From positions 2,680,501 to 2,744,500 of the forward strand of contig NZ_CP051677.1 of assembly GCF_012849055.1 (NCBI RefSeq): DNA of 64,000 nt, in the 5' to 3' direction. Below, piece by piece: positions 41,575-50,802 of the stretch. The DNA comes from Spirosoma rhododendri. GTDB lineage: Bacteria > Bacteroidota > Bacteroidia > Cytophagales > Spirosomataceae. Within the stretch, counting starts at the first letter, position 1; every line of letters starts with the position of its first letter. The position numbers and the translations under genes are program-made. A model generated the notes under the pieces. It saw only the letters and a program-made list of their open reading frames with translations, did not search any database and was not told where the DNA came from.

Positions 41575-44500
41575 TCAGAAGCGCACGTTCAGGCCGAAGG
41601 TGGTGATGCGGGTCGCCGGCACGATACCGTTGTCGACCGTACCATTCGACGATTCAGGGTCAACCCCGTTGTATTTCGAGCGATAGGTCGAGAAGATAAA
41701 CGGCTGCTGAATACTGGTAAACAGCCGCAACGACTGAAGCCGCAGCTTCTGGGCGAAGGTGGATGGGAACGTGTAGCCGAAGTTGATGTTCCGCACCTTC
41801 ACGAACGAACCGTCGAAGTAAATAAGCGCCGTGTTGTAGAGCGGAAACTCCTGGTTGGCGTTGGGGCGCGGAAACTCGTTGGTCGGGTTGTTGGGTGTCC
41901 AGTAATCGACCTTGATCTGCTCGTAGCGGCCAGCCAGGGCGTTGTTGTTCTGGTGGAAACCGCTCAGAATAGTCTGGCCAATTCGGGCATACACGAAGAA
42001 ATTCAGGTCGAAGCCTTTGTAGCTGAATCGGTTGGTAATACCAGCACTGAAGGTAGGAATGTCCGAGCCGATATACGTCCGATCGTTGGTGACGGAGAAT
42101 GTACCGTTGCCGTCGATGTCGGCCAGCTTGACCTGCCCCGGCAGGAAGTTGCCGAACGCTTTTGCCGCGTCAGCTTCGTTGGTTTGCCAGATGCCTATCT
42201 TCTTGAAATCGTAGTACGAGGTCAGGGGCTTGCCAATAAACCACCGGTTACCGATGTCGTCGACGGCTCCATTGTAGAGCGAAAGAATAGCTTCGTTATT
42301 CTTGGTAAACTGAAGGTCGGTGGTCCATTTGAAGCCACTTTTCGAGTCAATGTTCACCGTCGAGACGGTTATTTCGACGCCCCGGTTTCGTGTCTCGCCT
42401 ACGTTCCGTGTTACAGCGTTGAAGCCGGTGGAAGTGGGCAGCTGATCCGACAGCAGCAGGTTGGTGGTGTTGGTCTGGTACACCTCCAGCGAACCGGCTA
42501 CCCGACCGCGCCAGAAGCTGAAATCGACGCCAACGTTTGTTGATGTCGAGGTTTCCCAGCGCAGATCTGCGTTGCCGATGGTGTTGGGGCGGTAGCCGTA
42601 GGCGGAGTTGTTACCCCAGGCATAGACCGAGCGGGTCAGCAGGCCCTGCGTCTGGTAAGGGGCTACTCCCTGGTTACCCACCGAACCCCGGCTAACCCGC
42701 AGTTTGAGCAGATCGACCCAGGTCGACGATTTCAGAAACTCTTCGCTGCTCAGGTTCCAGCCCAGCGCGATACCGGGGAAGTTACCGTACTTCGTGTTCT
42801 CGCCAAACCGGCTCGATCCGTCACGGCGCAGCGTGGCCGTCACCAGGTACTTGTCTTTGTAATCGTAGTTGACCCGACCCATATACGAGTTGATCGTCCA
42901 CTGAATCAGGTTGCTGCCTACGCCAAGTACCGAGCTTGCAGCCCCTTCGTTATAAAACGACTGGGATTCGGCCGGTACGCCCTGCACCTGAACGATGTTG
43001 TACTCGAAATTGTCGCGCTGAATCGATTGAAGGGCCGTGATACCCAGGTTGTGATTGCCGAACGTCTTGTTGTAGGTCAGGATGTTTTCGAGCGTGTAGT
43101 TGAACCCAAACTGACTGGTAGAAGCCGCCTGCGGATCGCCCCCCTTGCGGGCGTTTGTCTGGGCACCAATGAAGCGACCGTCGCGCCGGAGCGAGAAGTC
43201 CGGTCCGAAGTTGACCCGGTATTTCAGGCCTTCGAGAATGGTGGCTTCGGCGTAGACACTGTTGAAAATCCGGTACTTCTTCCGCTCATCAATCTGCGCA
43301 CCCGGTACAACCTCGGCCAGCGGGTTGGTCAGCAGGGCATCGTTGGTGGGCGAGAAGATCAGGTTGCCGTTGTCGTCGTAGGGGCGGCCCAGCGGATTCT
43401 GCTGAATCGTAAACGTGTACGGATTGAGGGTTGCGCCGTTTTGCAGGCTGTACATCAGATACGACGACAGACCCACCCGGAAAATGCGGTTGATCTGATG
43501 GTCGACGTTGGCCCGCAGCGAATAACGGGTATAATCCAGACCAGGCATGATGCCTTTGTCTTTGAAATAACCCGCCGATATATAAAACTGCGTCTTTTCA
43601 TTGCCGCCCTGCACGCCCAGCGAATGATTTTGCTGGAAGCCCTGCCGCAGAATCAGCGACTGGTAATCAGAGCTGCGCCCGGCGGCAATGCCAGCGGCCA
43701 CGTTAGGGTCGCCACCAAGCACCGAGATTTTAGCGTCGGCAACCGGGTCTGATTGACCGGTCGGTACGACCTGCCCGGCCGCGTTGGTATACGCCCCCGT
43801 TGTCCGGTAAGCTTCCCGCACAAATTCAGTAAACTCGGGCCCGTTGAACAGGTTGATCTTGTCCAGCGCGTCGGTTACACCCACGTAGTTGTCGTAGCTG
43901 ATCGTGGTTTTGTTGTTGGTATTGCCGCGTTTGGTCGTCACCAGCACGACGCCGTTGGCACCCCGCGCACCGTAGATGGCCGTAGCGGTAGCATCCTTCA
44001 GAATCTCCAGTGAGGCTACGTCGTTGGGGTTGAAGTCTTCGTAGCCCGACGATACAAAGTCCATCGTTGTTCCCAGAATGAGGGGCCGACCCGATAACAG
44101 TTCGTTCCGGTCGCCCGCCAGCGGAATCCCGTCGACAACGTAAAGCGGGTTGTTACCGGCGTTGAACGACCGGCGCCCCCGCACCCGAATCGTCGGTGTA
44201 GACCCCGGCCGGCTACCCGACTGCGCCACGTCGACGCCAGCAACGCGCCCCTGAATAGCCTGCCCGATATTGGCGATGGGCAGCTCCGTGATCTGCTTCG
44301 ACGATACCGACGAAATGGCCCCCGTCGTCTGGCTTTTTTTCTGCGTACCGTACCCGATGACCACGACTTCGTTCAGTGATTTATCGTCGGAACTCAGTCG
44401 TATGTCGACGGTCGATTTGTTGCCGACAGCGATCTCTTCGGCCCGGAAACCAACCGACGAAAACACCAGAATAGCCTGCTCATTCGGAATGGCAATCCGG

Positions 44501-44763
44501 TAGATACCGTTGGCGTCGGTGGTGGTGCCCCGCGTGGTACCTTTTACGGCGACTGTGACGCCCGGCAGCGCATTGTTATCGTCGGCAGACAGTACGCGGC
44601 CGGTCACGGTGCGTTCCTGCTTCGGATTGTCGATGGTCAGGCGTGGCGTAGAAGGGGCACTGAAGGCCGGAACCGTCAGCAGGGTAAGGGCCGACAGCCC
44701 CAGCATGGATAGCCACGGTCGCGGAATTAGTTTGGACCGGGTACAGGTAGTTGTTCGACTCAT
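41575..44763 (-). CDS. SusC/RagA family TonB-linked outer-membrane receptor (locus 3)
   Basis: 1062 residues. An unusually long signal region (start to about residue 35, WLSMLGLSALTLLTVPAFS as hydrophobic core) leads to VTGRVLSADDNNALPGVTVA, the box NEVVVIGYGTQKKSQTTG, plug motifs NPLYVVDGIPLAG and DVASLEILKDATATAIYGAR, then the barrel to the C-terminal TRITTFGLNVRF. It lacks an STN domain although a FecR gene stands directly upstream (45-nt gap), an unusual pairing because FecR normally senses an STN-bearing receptor. Confidence 0.94.
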   Translation of the reverse strand: MSRTTTCTRSKLIPRPWLSMLGLSALTLLTVPAFSAPSTPRLTIDNPKQERTVTGRVLSADDNNALPGVTVAVKGTTRGTTTDANGIYRIAIPNEQAILVFSSVGFRAEEIAVGNKSTVDIRLSSDDKSLNEVVVIGYGTQKKSQTTGAISSVSSKQITELPIANIGQAIQGRVAGVDVAQSGSRPGSTPTIRVRGRRSFNAGNNPLYVVDGIPLAGDRNELLSGRPLILGTTMDFVSSGYEDFNPNDVASLEILKDATATAIYGARGANGVVLVTTKRGNTNNKTTISYDNYVGVTDALDKINLFNGPEFTEFVREAYRTTGAYTNAAGQVVPTGQSDPVADAKISVLGGDPNVAAGIAAGRSSDYQSLILRQGFQQNHSLGVQGGNEKTQFYISAGYFKDKGIMPGLDYTRYSLRANVDHQINRIFRVGLSSYLMYSLQNGATLNPYTFTIQQNPLGRPYDDNGNLIFSPTNDALLTNPLAEVVPGAQIDERKKYRIFNSVYAEATILEGLKYRVNFGPDFSLRRDGRFIGAQTNARKGGDPQAASTSQFGFNYTLENILTYNKTFGNHNLGITALQSIQRDNFEYNIVQVQGVPAESQSFYNEGAASSVLGVGSNLIQWTINSYMGRVNYDYKDKYLVTATLRRDGSSRFGENTKYGNFPGIALGWNLSSEEFLKSSTWVDLLKLRVSRGSVGNQGVAPYQTQGLLTRSVYAWGNNSAYGYRPNTIGNADLRWETSTSTNVGVDFSFWRGRVAGSLEVYQTNTTNLLLSDQLPTSTGFNAVTRNVGETRNRGVEITVSTVNIDSKSGFKWTTDLQFTKNNEAILSLYNGAVDDIGNRWFIGKPLTSYYDFKKIGIWQTNEADAAKAFGNFLPGQVKLADIDGNGTFSVTNDRTYIGSDIPTFSAGITNRFSYKGFDLNFFVYARIGQTILSGFHQNNNALAGRYEQIKVDYWTPNNPTNEFPRPNANQEFPLYNTALIYFDGSFVKVRNINFGYTFPSTFAQKLRLQSLRLFTSIQQPFIFSTYRSKYNGVDPESSNGTVDNGIVPATRITTFGLNVRF

Positions 44764-44808
44764 CAGAAACAGGATTTAGGAATGGATACTGGTTAAGGTA
44801 AAGGGTAA

Positions 44809-45648
44809 TCAGGGTAAAGGGCGGGCGAGTCCGGCGGCAACTTCAATGGTTTGGCCGGGCCGTAGTTGAATGGGCTTTCGCCGGTTGACGAGCAGGTTGA
44901 CCGCTCCCGACGTGAGGGCTACTTTGGTGCCTTTAGCGCAGTGGCGAATGTGAAATACGGTGCCCGTTGCTTCGACAGTCAGGTTAGACGTGTGTACCCG
45001 AAACCGTTGATCGGTGGTTGGGGCCGGGCGATGTGCTACGGTGAAATCGGCTTCTCCGTCGAGCCATACCGCGCGGGGCGTTTCGTCGGACCAGCTATCG
45101 GTAAAGCCCTGCCGATCGTAGCGCAGCTGACTGTTGGCGTGTAGCTGCACCTGCGATCCATCGGGTAGCTGCACGGCACGCTCTGGTTCGTTGCCCGTGC
45201 GGATAACCACCTGCGACTGGTGGGGGCCGTATTGAATCCAGAGCGCCCAGCCAATGAGCAGAACCACACCCAGCGTGGCCGCTACCGTTCGCCCGAAGTA
45301 CCACCAGCCAACCATCGTCCGATCCTTGGGTTGCAGCGGCCGGACATCCTCCATACCCTGTAACGACTCCCGTATACGACCCCACAGCGAACTGATTTCG
45401 TCGTTGGCCAATCCGTCGGAGCCTGCCAATGCCGAATGTAAAATCAGCTGTCTGGCGCTTTCAACGGTATGCCGTCGGGCGGGGTTATGATTCAGCCACA
45501 ATTGCCAATGCATAGCCACCTCTTCGTCGTGCGGGTGTTTCACCCAGCGAACGAACAGGTCGTCGAGGGCAAATTCCTCGGCTGTATAGGCAGAATATGG
45601 CTTTTGGGGCACAGGCGTATTGCAGGTAGTACCCGTCAAAGCAACCAC
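44809..45648 (-). CDS. FecR family anti-sigma regulator, short form
   Basis: 279 residues. A cytoplasmic part with FVRWVKHPHDEEVAMHWQLW and NPARRHTVESARQL (the usual DUF4880-like N-terminus), one membrane helix TVAATLGVVLLIGWALWI at about residue 125, then the FecR domain VVIRTGNEPERAVQLPDGSQ...VEATGTVFHIRHC. It stops after the FecR domain, with RPGQTIEVAAGLARPLP, and lacks the C-terminal DUF4974 found in most Bacteroidota FecR proteins of about 330 residues. No frameshift explains this: only 45 nt separate it from susC. No ECF sigma gene is nearby. Confidence 0.85.
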   Translation of the reverse strand: MVALTGTTCNTPVPQKPYSAYTAEEFALDDLFVRWVKHPHDEEVAMHWQLWLNHNPARRHTVESARQLILHSALAGSDGLANDEISSLWGRIRESLQGMEDVRPLQPKDRTMVGWWYFGRTVAATLGVVLLIGWALWIQYGPHQSQVVIRTGNEPERAVQLPDGSQVQLHANSQLRYDRQGFTDSWSDETPRAVWLDGEADFTVAHRPAPTTDQRFRVHTSNLTVEATGTVFHIRHCAKGTKVALTSGAVNLLVNRRKPIQLRPGQTIEVAAGLARPLP

Positions 45649-45772
45649 GCAAACTTTTTCTACTTATATTTTTCCCCGGTATCGTCCATGATCGTATGAT
45701 CCATCAAGTCGATGAATCATCTCTGCAATCAGTTGATAGTGAATTGGAAGGCTGCTGGTTGTAAACGAAAAA

Positions 45773-45796
45773 AGGTCGAACGCTACCGTTCGACCT
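45773..45796 (-). terminator. Terminator for the lipoprotein gene at 45823
   Basis: A 10-bp stem AGGTCGAACG/CGTTCGACCT (45773-45782 with 45787-45796), 4-nt loop, followed on the minus strand by a T-run. It ends the gene whose stop codon is at 45823. Confidence 0.8.
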
Positions 45797-45822
45797 CCTG
45801 GAAAAGACTGGTTACGATTTAC

Positions 45823-46659
45823 TTAGTAATTTTCGTAAGTATATACAATAGTTCCGAGCGTGGTTCCGCTGGGGCTGGTTGCTGTTCGCTTCGTAGGAAG
45901 GCCCTGTGCGTTGTATTCGTAGGCGTATGTCACGTTCGGCAGACTCGTTGTGGAATAGGTAACGCTCGTAATGTTGTTTCGACTGAATCGTGTCGTTTGG
46001 TCTATTGCCGGGTCCAGCAACCCGAAAAAAGGATTTGGCTGTGCATCATATGTATAGGTGGCCGTCCCTCGTACTCCGTGCCCGGCTGCTGTGCTGAATT
46101 GCTCACTCGTGATATTTTCGCCTGTGTAAGCGTACCTGTAACCGTTTTGATCGATGGGCGACGAGCTGCCAATTTCGAGGTAGCCGCTTATCCGTTTGTC
46201 TGCGTCGAAGGTGTATTGATACGTTCTGTCATAGATGTCAGAAAACACTTTCCCTCTCAGTAGATAATATCGTCTTACGGTAAAACTAACTCCGTCCAGT
46301 GGCAATGGATAGGGCGTGGCTTGTCCCTGCGTCTTGTCGGCTGGGTCTGGGTATTCAATGTAGAAGGTATAGTTCGCCCCTGAAGCATTGTTAACATAAT
46401 TCAGCTGCGGATCGCCGTAAGCGATTACAGCCAGGCTGTTCTTGCCGTTGAAGACCCTGTCAATCGACACGGGCCGGTTCTGACTGTCATAGCTATACGT
46501 ATACGTGTAGTTGGTGTTACTGTTTTGCTCCACGCTTTGTACGGAACGAAGACGAAGTCGAGCGGGCGATGCCGGGCCACCCAGGCGGTGGTCGATGCAG
46601 GAAAATAAGCCGGTTGCCAGTAGCAGGTAGACGGCCAGTGAGCGGATGTTGAGTACCAT
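45823..46659 (-). CDS. Lipoprotein with YD-like repeats, unknown function
   Basis: 278 residues; lipoprotein signal VYLLLATGLFSCIDHR. The mature part is a chain of antiparallel strands with tyrosine-rich repeats: YTYSYDSQNRPVS, YQYTFDADKRISGYLEIG, ATYTYDAQPNPF and YAYEYNAQGLPTKRTA. This YxYxYDxxxR pattern is like the YD/Rhs-style and DUF4595-type sheets of Bacteroidota lipoproteins. It is probably surface- or periplasm-exposed. Function is not known and no neighbour suggests one. Confidence 0.68.
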   Translation of the reverse strand: MVLNIRSLAVYLLLATGLFSCIDHRLGGPASPARLRLRSVQSVEQNSNTNYTYTYSYDSQNRPVSIDRVFNGKNSLAVIAYGDPQLNYVNNASGANYTFYIEYPDPADKTQGQATPYPLPLDGVSFTVRRYYLLRGKVFSDIYDRTYQYTFDADKRISGYLEIGSSSPIDQNGYRYAYTGENITSEQFSTAAGHGVRGTATYTYDAQPNPFFGLLDPAIDQTTRFSRNNITSVTYSTTSLPNVTYAYEYNAQGLPTKRTATSPSGTTLGTIVYTYENY

Positions 46660-46790
46660 GAACGGGTGCGTTTGGATAGTGACGACGCAATACTAACGCA
46701 TCGTATCGCCATGTAGTCATACATCCGTGGTGTATTGACTTATCGGTAGCCATCTCCGCTCTTAACTGCTGACTTACAGACTGAAGTCGC

Positions 46791-47252
46791 TCACTTCTCC
46801 GCTTTCTTACGAGCGCTTTTCGCCTTCGCCGTATTGTCGACAAACTGCTTTCCTTCTTTTGAGCCTGCCTGCTTTTTGGCGTTGGTTGCTTTCTTCTCCG
46901 CGGGTGAGAGTTCGTCCCACGCTTCTTTGGGCAGATACCGGGTTGTGCCCCCTTCGCGGTCGGCGGGTTTGCCGTCAGATGTTTGCCACTCCTCTTTGGT
47001 CCATGTCGACAAATGCTGCTGCGACTCGGTACGCTTGTCGTCGAGGTAACCACCGCCCGCTTTCTCGTATTCGTGGGTCAGCAACTGGGCTTTCCGGGCG
47101 CTCCACTGACCGGGCTTGCCACCTTTATCCCCCGCCGTGATTTCTTCCTTAAGTTTTTCGCGTAGCTCTGGCTTGTCGTAATTTTTAGCTGCTTTCTTTT
47201 TAGGGGTATCCGATTTGGGTTTGTCGGCGGTTTTATCTGTTTTCGTTGCCAT
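46791..47252 (-). CDS. DUF5872 domain-containing protein
   Basis: 153 residues, very rich in lysine, glutamate and alanine. A lysine-rich disordered head (TDKTADKPKSDTPKKKAAK) precedes a compact conserved domain, YDKPELREKLKEEITAGDKG, then KPGQWSARKAQLLTHEYEKA and GGGYLDDKRTESQQHL. The domain includes TWTKEEWQTSDG and TTRYLPKEAWDELSPAEKKA before a basic tail. This is the DUF5872 family, of unknown function; similar small basic proteins are common in Bacteroidota. Nucleic-acid or chromatin binding is plausible from composition only. Confidence 0.75.
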   Translation of the reverse strand: MATKTDKTADKPKSDTPKKKAAKNYDKPELREKLKEEITAGDKGGKPGQWSARKAQLLTHEYEKAGGGYLDDKRTESQQHLSTWTKEEWQTSDGKPADREGGTTRYLPKEAWDELSPAEKKATNAKKQAGSKEGKQFVDNTAKAKSARKKAEK

Positions 47253-47429
47253 AGCGTTGCACAGTTTTCGATGCTAGCCACTCAACGCCCTGTACGATCA
47301 AATGTTAATGCTCGTACAAATTTTGCTGAGTCAAAACCGGGGCCGGTACACCGAACCGGCCGGGGGGCGGGCGGTGTGTTCAGAACCATTGACTAGCCCG
47401 GTCGTTATGTCATCATCAACCACAGATCA

Positions 47430-48233
47430 ATGAATCGTATAGCGGGGCAATTTTTTTTCTTTCTATTTATGTATGTCGGCATGGGTGCGGCTGTGTGGGC
47501 GCAGGGGCAGGCCGGGATTCAGAAAAAAACGAAACTTACCGACGGGCGCGACTCATCCGGGACGGCGTCGACCGCGCCAAACTCGCTGACGTTCACGGCC
47601 TCGACGGATCAGCGGTTCTTTTTCTTCAATGATACCCGCAACGAAAACGATCAGCGGACACCCGTCAACGTATACGGTGTACGGGCGGGTTTTCTGTTTC
47701 CGTCGCAGCGCAAACGCGATGCGCTGACCAGCGGTCGGGCAGCCAGTTTCAAAGCGGGGGCCGGGTTTTACTTCGTCAATCAACACCTCGATCAGCCGGG
47801 GCTTCTGCCCAACACGTCGGCTGCCGTAACACGTCATCTACGCATTGCCACGGTTTTCTACGAACGGTATCTGTATCGGAAGGGCCCGTTTGAGGTCAGT
47901 CTGCCGACGGAGATTGGCTACGGGCATTCGCGCTACGAAGTCGCCGAACCCGACAAAGACGTGGAAGTGGCGCGGGGTATTTTCATTCCGGTAGGGGTGG
48001 GCATATCGGCGGCTTATCAGTTTCCGTACGTCCGGTGGTTCAAGCCCCTGCGCTGGTTTGGTTTGTACTTTCTGACGGGCTATCGGTTTGTGTTGAAAAA
48101 GGACATACCCGAAAGCCAGATCAATTACAGCGGCCTGTACGTATCGGTTGGCCCCTCGTTTTTCCTGGAAAACTTCACTGCCGACGTAAAATCGTGGGTG
48201 AAGCACCGCAAAGCCCGACGGGAGAAAAAATAG
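47430..48233 (+). CDS. Outer-membrane beta-barrel protein of unknown function
   Basis: 267 residues with signal peptide (NRIAGQFFFFLFMYVGMGAA, cleavage near VWAQ) and a low-complexity linker (QKKTKLTDGRDSSGTASTA). From residue 50 it alternates amphipathic beta strands with turns (DQRFFFFNDTRNENDQRTP, VYGVRAGFLFPSQ, FEVSLPTEIGYGHSRY, GVGISAAYQFPYVRWF, WFGLYFLTGYRFVL), a barrel-like pattern. It ends in a basic tail HRKARREKK instead of an aromatic residue, so barrel membership is not certain. It has no close neighbours in function. Confidence 0.6.
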   Translation: MNRIAGQFFFFLFMYVGMGAAVWAQGQAGIQKKTKLTDGRDSSGTASTAPNSLTFTASTDQRFFFFNDTRNENDQRTPVNVYGVRAGFLFPSQRKRDALTSGRAASFKAGAGFYFVNQHLDQPGLLPNTSAAVTRHLRIATVFYERYLYRKGPFEVSLPTEIGYGHSRYEVAEPDKDVEVARGIFIPVGVGISAAYQFPYVRWFKPLRWFGLYFLTGYRFVLKKDIPESQINYSGLYVSVGPSFFLENFTADVKSWVKHRKARREKK

Positions 48234-48341
48234 TTGTAGAGTCGTAAAGTTATAGGGTTGTAAAGTTGCCATCCGGCGGTAGCCAGCGTGCGTCAGGCCC
48301 GGCGGGGAATCGCAACTTTACAACTCTACAACTTCAAAACT
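48232..48341. repeat. Octamer-periodic inverted repeat, copy B2
   Basis: Five octamers in exact phase from 48232 (AGTTGTAG, AGTCGTAA, AGTTATAG, GGTTGTAA, AGTTGCCA). The right arm lies at 48311-48341. Same family as copy B1 at 16652. It links the convergent barrel-protein and OsmC genes. Confidence 0.82.
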
Positions 48342-48756
48342 ATTCCCATGCAATCGTAACCGCCTGCTCGATGTCGGGGTGGAGGCTGATGGCGACGGGG
48401 CAGGTGTGGGCGATGCGCTCCAGCTTCGCGCGGGTGGCCTCGTCGGGCAGCGAACCGGTTGTGCGTAATGTCAGCGCTACATCGATACGGGCAATGCGAC
48501 GGGGCGGCTCACTGCTCATCACTTTGGTCACGTCAGCCGAGCTGCCGTTCATCTCGATACCGTCGCGTCGGGCGAAAATGGCCATCGTTGTCAGAATACA
48601 CGCTCCTAACGCGTTGGCAACCAGATCGGTTGGTGAGAACGCTTCACCCCGGCCCTGATTGTCGGAAGGGGCATCGGTCAGGATATGAGTACCCGATTGA
48701 AGGTGGGTGCAATCAGTGCGAAGTTCACCCTGGTAATCGATATGAATGGTTGGCAT
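48340..48756 (-). CDS. OsmC family peroxiredoxin-like protein
   Basis: 138 residues. The two catalytic cysteines appear in SPTDLVANALGACILTTMAI and in RIAHTCPVAISLHPDIE, spaced as in OsmC/Ohr proteins, and the glutamate/arginine region is GRGEAFSPTD. OsmC proteins reduce organic hydroperoxides; the bare OsmC branch, rather than Ohr, fits the HPDI ending. Single-gene unit whose last codons touch the right arm of repeat B2. Confidence 0.86.
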   Translation of the reverse strand: MPTIHIDYQGELRTDCTHLQSGTHILTDAPSDNQGRGEAFSPTDLVANALGACILTTMAIFARRDGIEMNGSSADVTKVMSSEPPRRIARIDVALTLRTTGSLPDEATRAKLERIAHTCPVAISLHPDIEQAVTIAWE

Positions 48757-48952
48757 AACTGGCTAATTACTTGATGAATAGATGCGGGTAGCCGGATGCT
48801 TTCTCCACCAAAGAAACTGTGGTTATATTCGGCAATCCGATACCCATTTTTCGTTAAACATAAGCAGGGAGATTGGGTTAGGCTAGTGCCGGTCGAATTT
48901 TGCTGGCAGATTAGCAGGAATTAAAGTAGCTTTAATGCTGAATTAGAGAGCG

Positions 48953-49731
48953 ATGCGAACACGATATACAGTTATAGGCACGCTGTTACTGGGCTGGCTG
49001 CTGGGGAGTGGCCGGGCAGTGGCGCAGAACAGCGATCCGGAGGACGACAACTACCAGCGTACGACTACCTTCGGCGTCACGACCAACACAAACTCCGGTA
49101 TTCTGGGCGGGGTATCGTTTCGGCAATCGAAGCAGTTGCCGGGCGACCTGTTTGGCTTGCCGCAGGCGCGCTACCTTAGTATTGAAGCCGTTAACGTAAA
49201 GCATCCGAAGGAACTGGCTACCAGTAGCGGCTACGCATCGGGTCGGTTTATCGAAGGAAAAGAAAACTACCTGTTTGCCGTGCGGGGGCAGTATGGCCGG
49301 GAGGTCAAGCTGTTTCAGCGGTCGGGCGACGAAGGGATCGCGGTAAACGGTATCGTTGCGGCTGGGCCGACGCTGGGCATCATCAAACCCTACTATGTCA
49401 ACGTGCAGGAGGGCAATCGGCAGGTGTCCGTTCCGGCTTCGTCGCTGTATCAGCCCGGTGCTACGGGGGCACCCGTGGGGCCGGGGGCTTCTTTCAGGGC
49501 TTCGGTAATTCGCAGTTCACCGTTGGACTGAACGCCAAGGCGGCCCTTAGTTTCGAACTGAGCACCTTTCGCAACAATACCACCGGCGTCGAAATCGGTT
49601 TTCTGGCCGAAGTGTTCCCCAACAAAATCGTCATTATCCCCGATACGTCGCCCGGTGCCAACCGGACAGACGGCAACCGGCAATTTTTCACGTCGGGCTA
49701 TATCACGCTGTTTTTCGGTAGCCGCAAATAG
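48953..49731 (+). CDS. Predicted secreted/outer-membrane protein, apparent 1-nt frameshift
   Basis: Signal peptide RTRYTVIGTLLLGWLLGSGR, then an amphipathic beta-strand protein (YQRTTTFGVTTNTNSGIL, YLFAVRGQYGREVKLF, TLGIIKPYYV). Read literally the frame closes at 49531 with the tail SFRASVIRSSPLD. The next frame continues without break as GFFQGFGNSQFTVGLNAKAA, TGVEIGFLAEVFPNKI and a final strand GYITLFFGSRK to TAG 49731. The switch sits in a run of five G (49483-49487); six would give about 259 residues. The beta-barrel-like continuation, ending with an aromatic-rich strand, supports one protein. Function unknown. Confidence 0.75.
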
Positions 49732-49744
49732 ATTTTTTGGCTAA

Positions 49745-49814
49745 GAAAGAAGCGAGACGTAAGGAGAAAGAAACTGGTACAGACCAATCTTTCTTCTTAC
49801 GTCTCGCTTCTTTC
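49745..49814. repeat. Inverted repeat, GAAAGAAGCGAGACG type
   Basis: Arms 49745-49771 and 49788-49814 pair at 26 of 27 positions; loop 16 nt. It begins 14 nt after the preceding stop codon. No clear 7- or 8-nt period, so it is listed apart from the periodic families. Confidence 0.82.
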
Positions 49815-49881
49815 TTCTCAATGCGCCACGAACGAACTTTACGGCGCTAAAACGAATTTTCGTAGAAAGGCACGAGGAGAT

Positions 49882-50760
49882 ATGATCGAATTACCCGTAG
49901 TACCCTCCGAACAACAACGCAAAAAACGTCCCGACTGGCTGCGTGTGAAGCTGCCCATCGGGCCGGAGTACGCCAAGGTTCGGAAACTGGTTGACGAACA
50001 CAAGCTGCATACCATTTGCGAGAGCGGCAACTGCCCCAACATGGGTGAGTGCTGGGGCGCAGGTACGGCTACATTTATGATATTGGGTAACGTCTGTACC
50101 CGTAGCTGTACGTTTTGCGCCGTTGCTACCGGTCGGCCCAACGAATACGATACTGACGAGCCCCGGCGCGTGGCCGAAGCCATCGTGCTGATGAAAGTCA
50201 AACACGCTGTACTGACGTCGGTAAACCGCGATGAGTTGAAAGACCGGGGTGCCGAAATCTGGTACCAAACGGTGCGTCTTATCAAGGAAGCATCCCCCGC
50301 AACAACCATCGAAACCCTGATTCCCGATACGAAAGGCAATTGGGAGGCACTGGAGCGGATGATCTCGGCAGGGCAGGAAGTCGTATCGCACAACATGGAA
50401 ACCGTCGAGCGGCTGTACCGGCGTGTACGTCCACAGGCTCGTTACGAGCGCAGTCTGGAACAAATCCGGCGCACGAAAGACTACGGGCAGCGCACCAAGT
50501 CGGGCATTATGCTGGGGCTGGGCGAAACCCACGACGAAGTGTTCAAAGCGATGGACGATCTGGCGGTTAATGGGCTGGACATCCTGACGCTGGGCCAATA
50601 CCTGCAACCAACCAAGATGCACCACGAAGTCATCGAGTGGATTCACCCCGACACCTTTGCGATGTACCGGGAAGAAGGACTCCGGCGCGGACTGAAGTAC
50701 GTTGAGTCGGGGCCACTGGTTCGGTCGAGTTACCACGCGGAAAAACACGTAAATGTCTAG
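49882..50760 (+). CDS. lipA: Lipoyl synthase
   Basis: 292 residues. LipA is a radical SAM enzyme that inserts two sulfurs into the octanoyl arm of lipoyl-dependent dehydrogenases. Auxiliary cluster ligands appear as [12 protein letters not shown] (CX4CX5C), the radical SAM cluster as CTRSCTFC (CX3CX2C), and the final RSSYHAEKH holds the serine that ligates the auxiliary cluster. Further signatures are [14 protein letters not shown] and [17 protein letters not shown]. Start at ATG 49882, the usual family position. A terminator follows; the lycopene cyclase gene is next. Confidence 0.96.
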   Translation: MIELPVVPSEQQRKKRPDWLRVKLPIGPEYAKVRKLVDEHKLHTICESGNCPNMGECWGAGTATFMILGNVCTRSCTFCAVATGRPNEYDTDEPRRVAEAIVLMKVKHAVLTSVNRDELKDRGAEIWYQTVRLIKEASPATTIETLIPDTKGNWEALERMISAGQEVVSHNMETVERLYRRVRPQARYERSLEQIRRTKDYGQRTKSGIMLGLGETHDEVFKAMDDLAVNGLDILTLGQYLQPTKMHHEVIEWIHPDTFAMYREEGLRRGLKYVESGPLVRSSYHAEKHVNV

Positions 50761-50802
50761 GTAACGATTTGTAAACCTGACAATAGCGACCTTATTTCGT
50801 AG

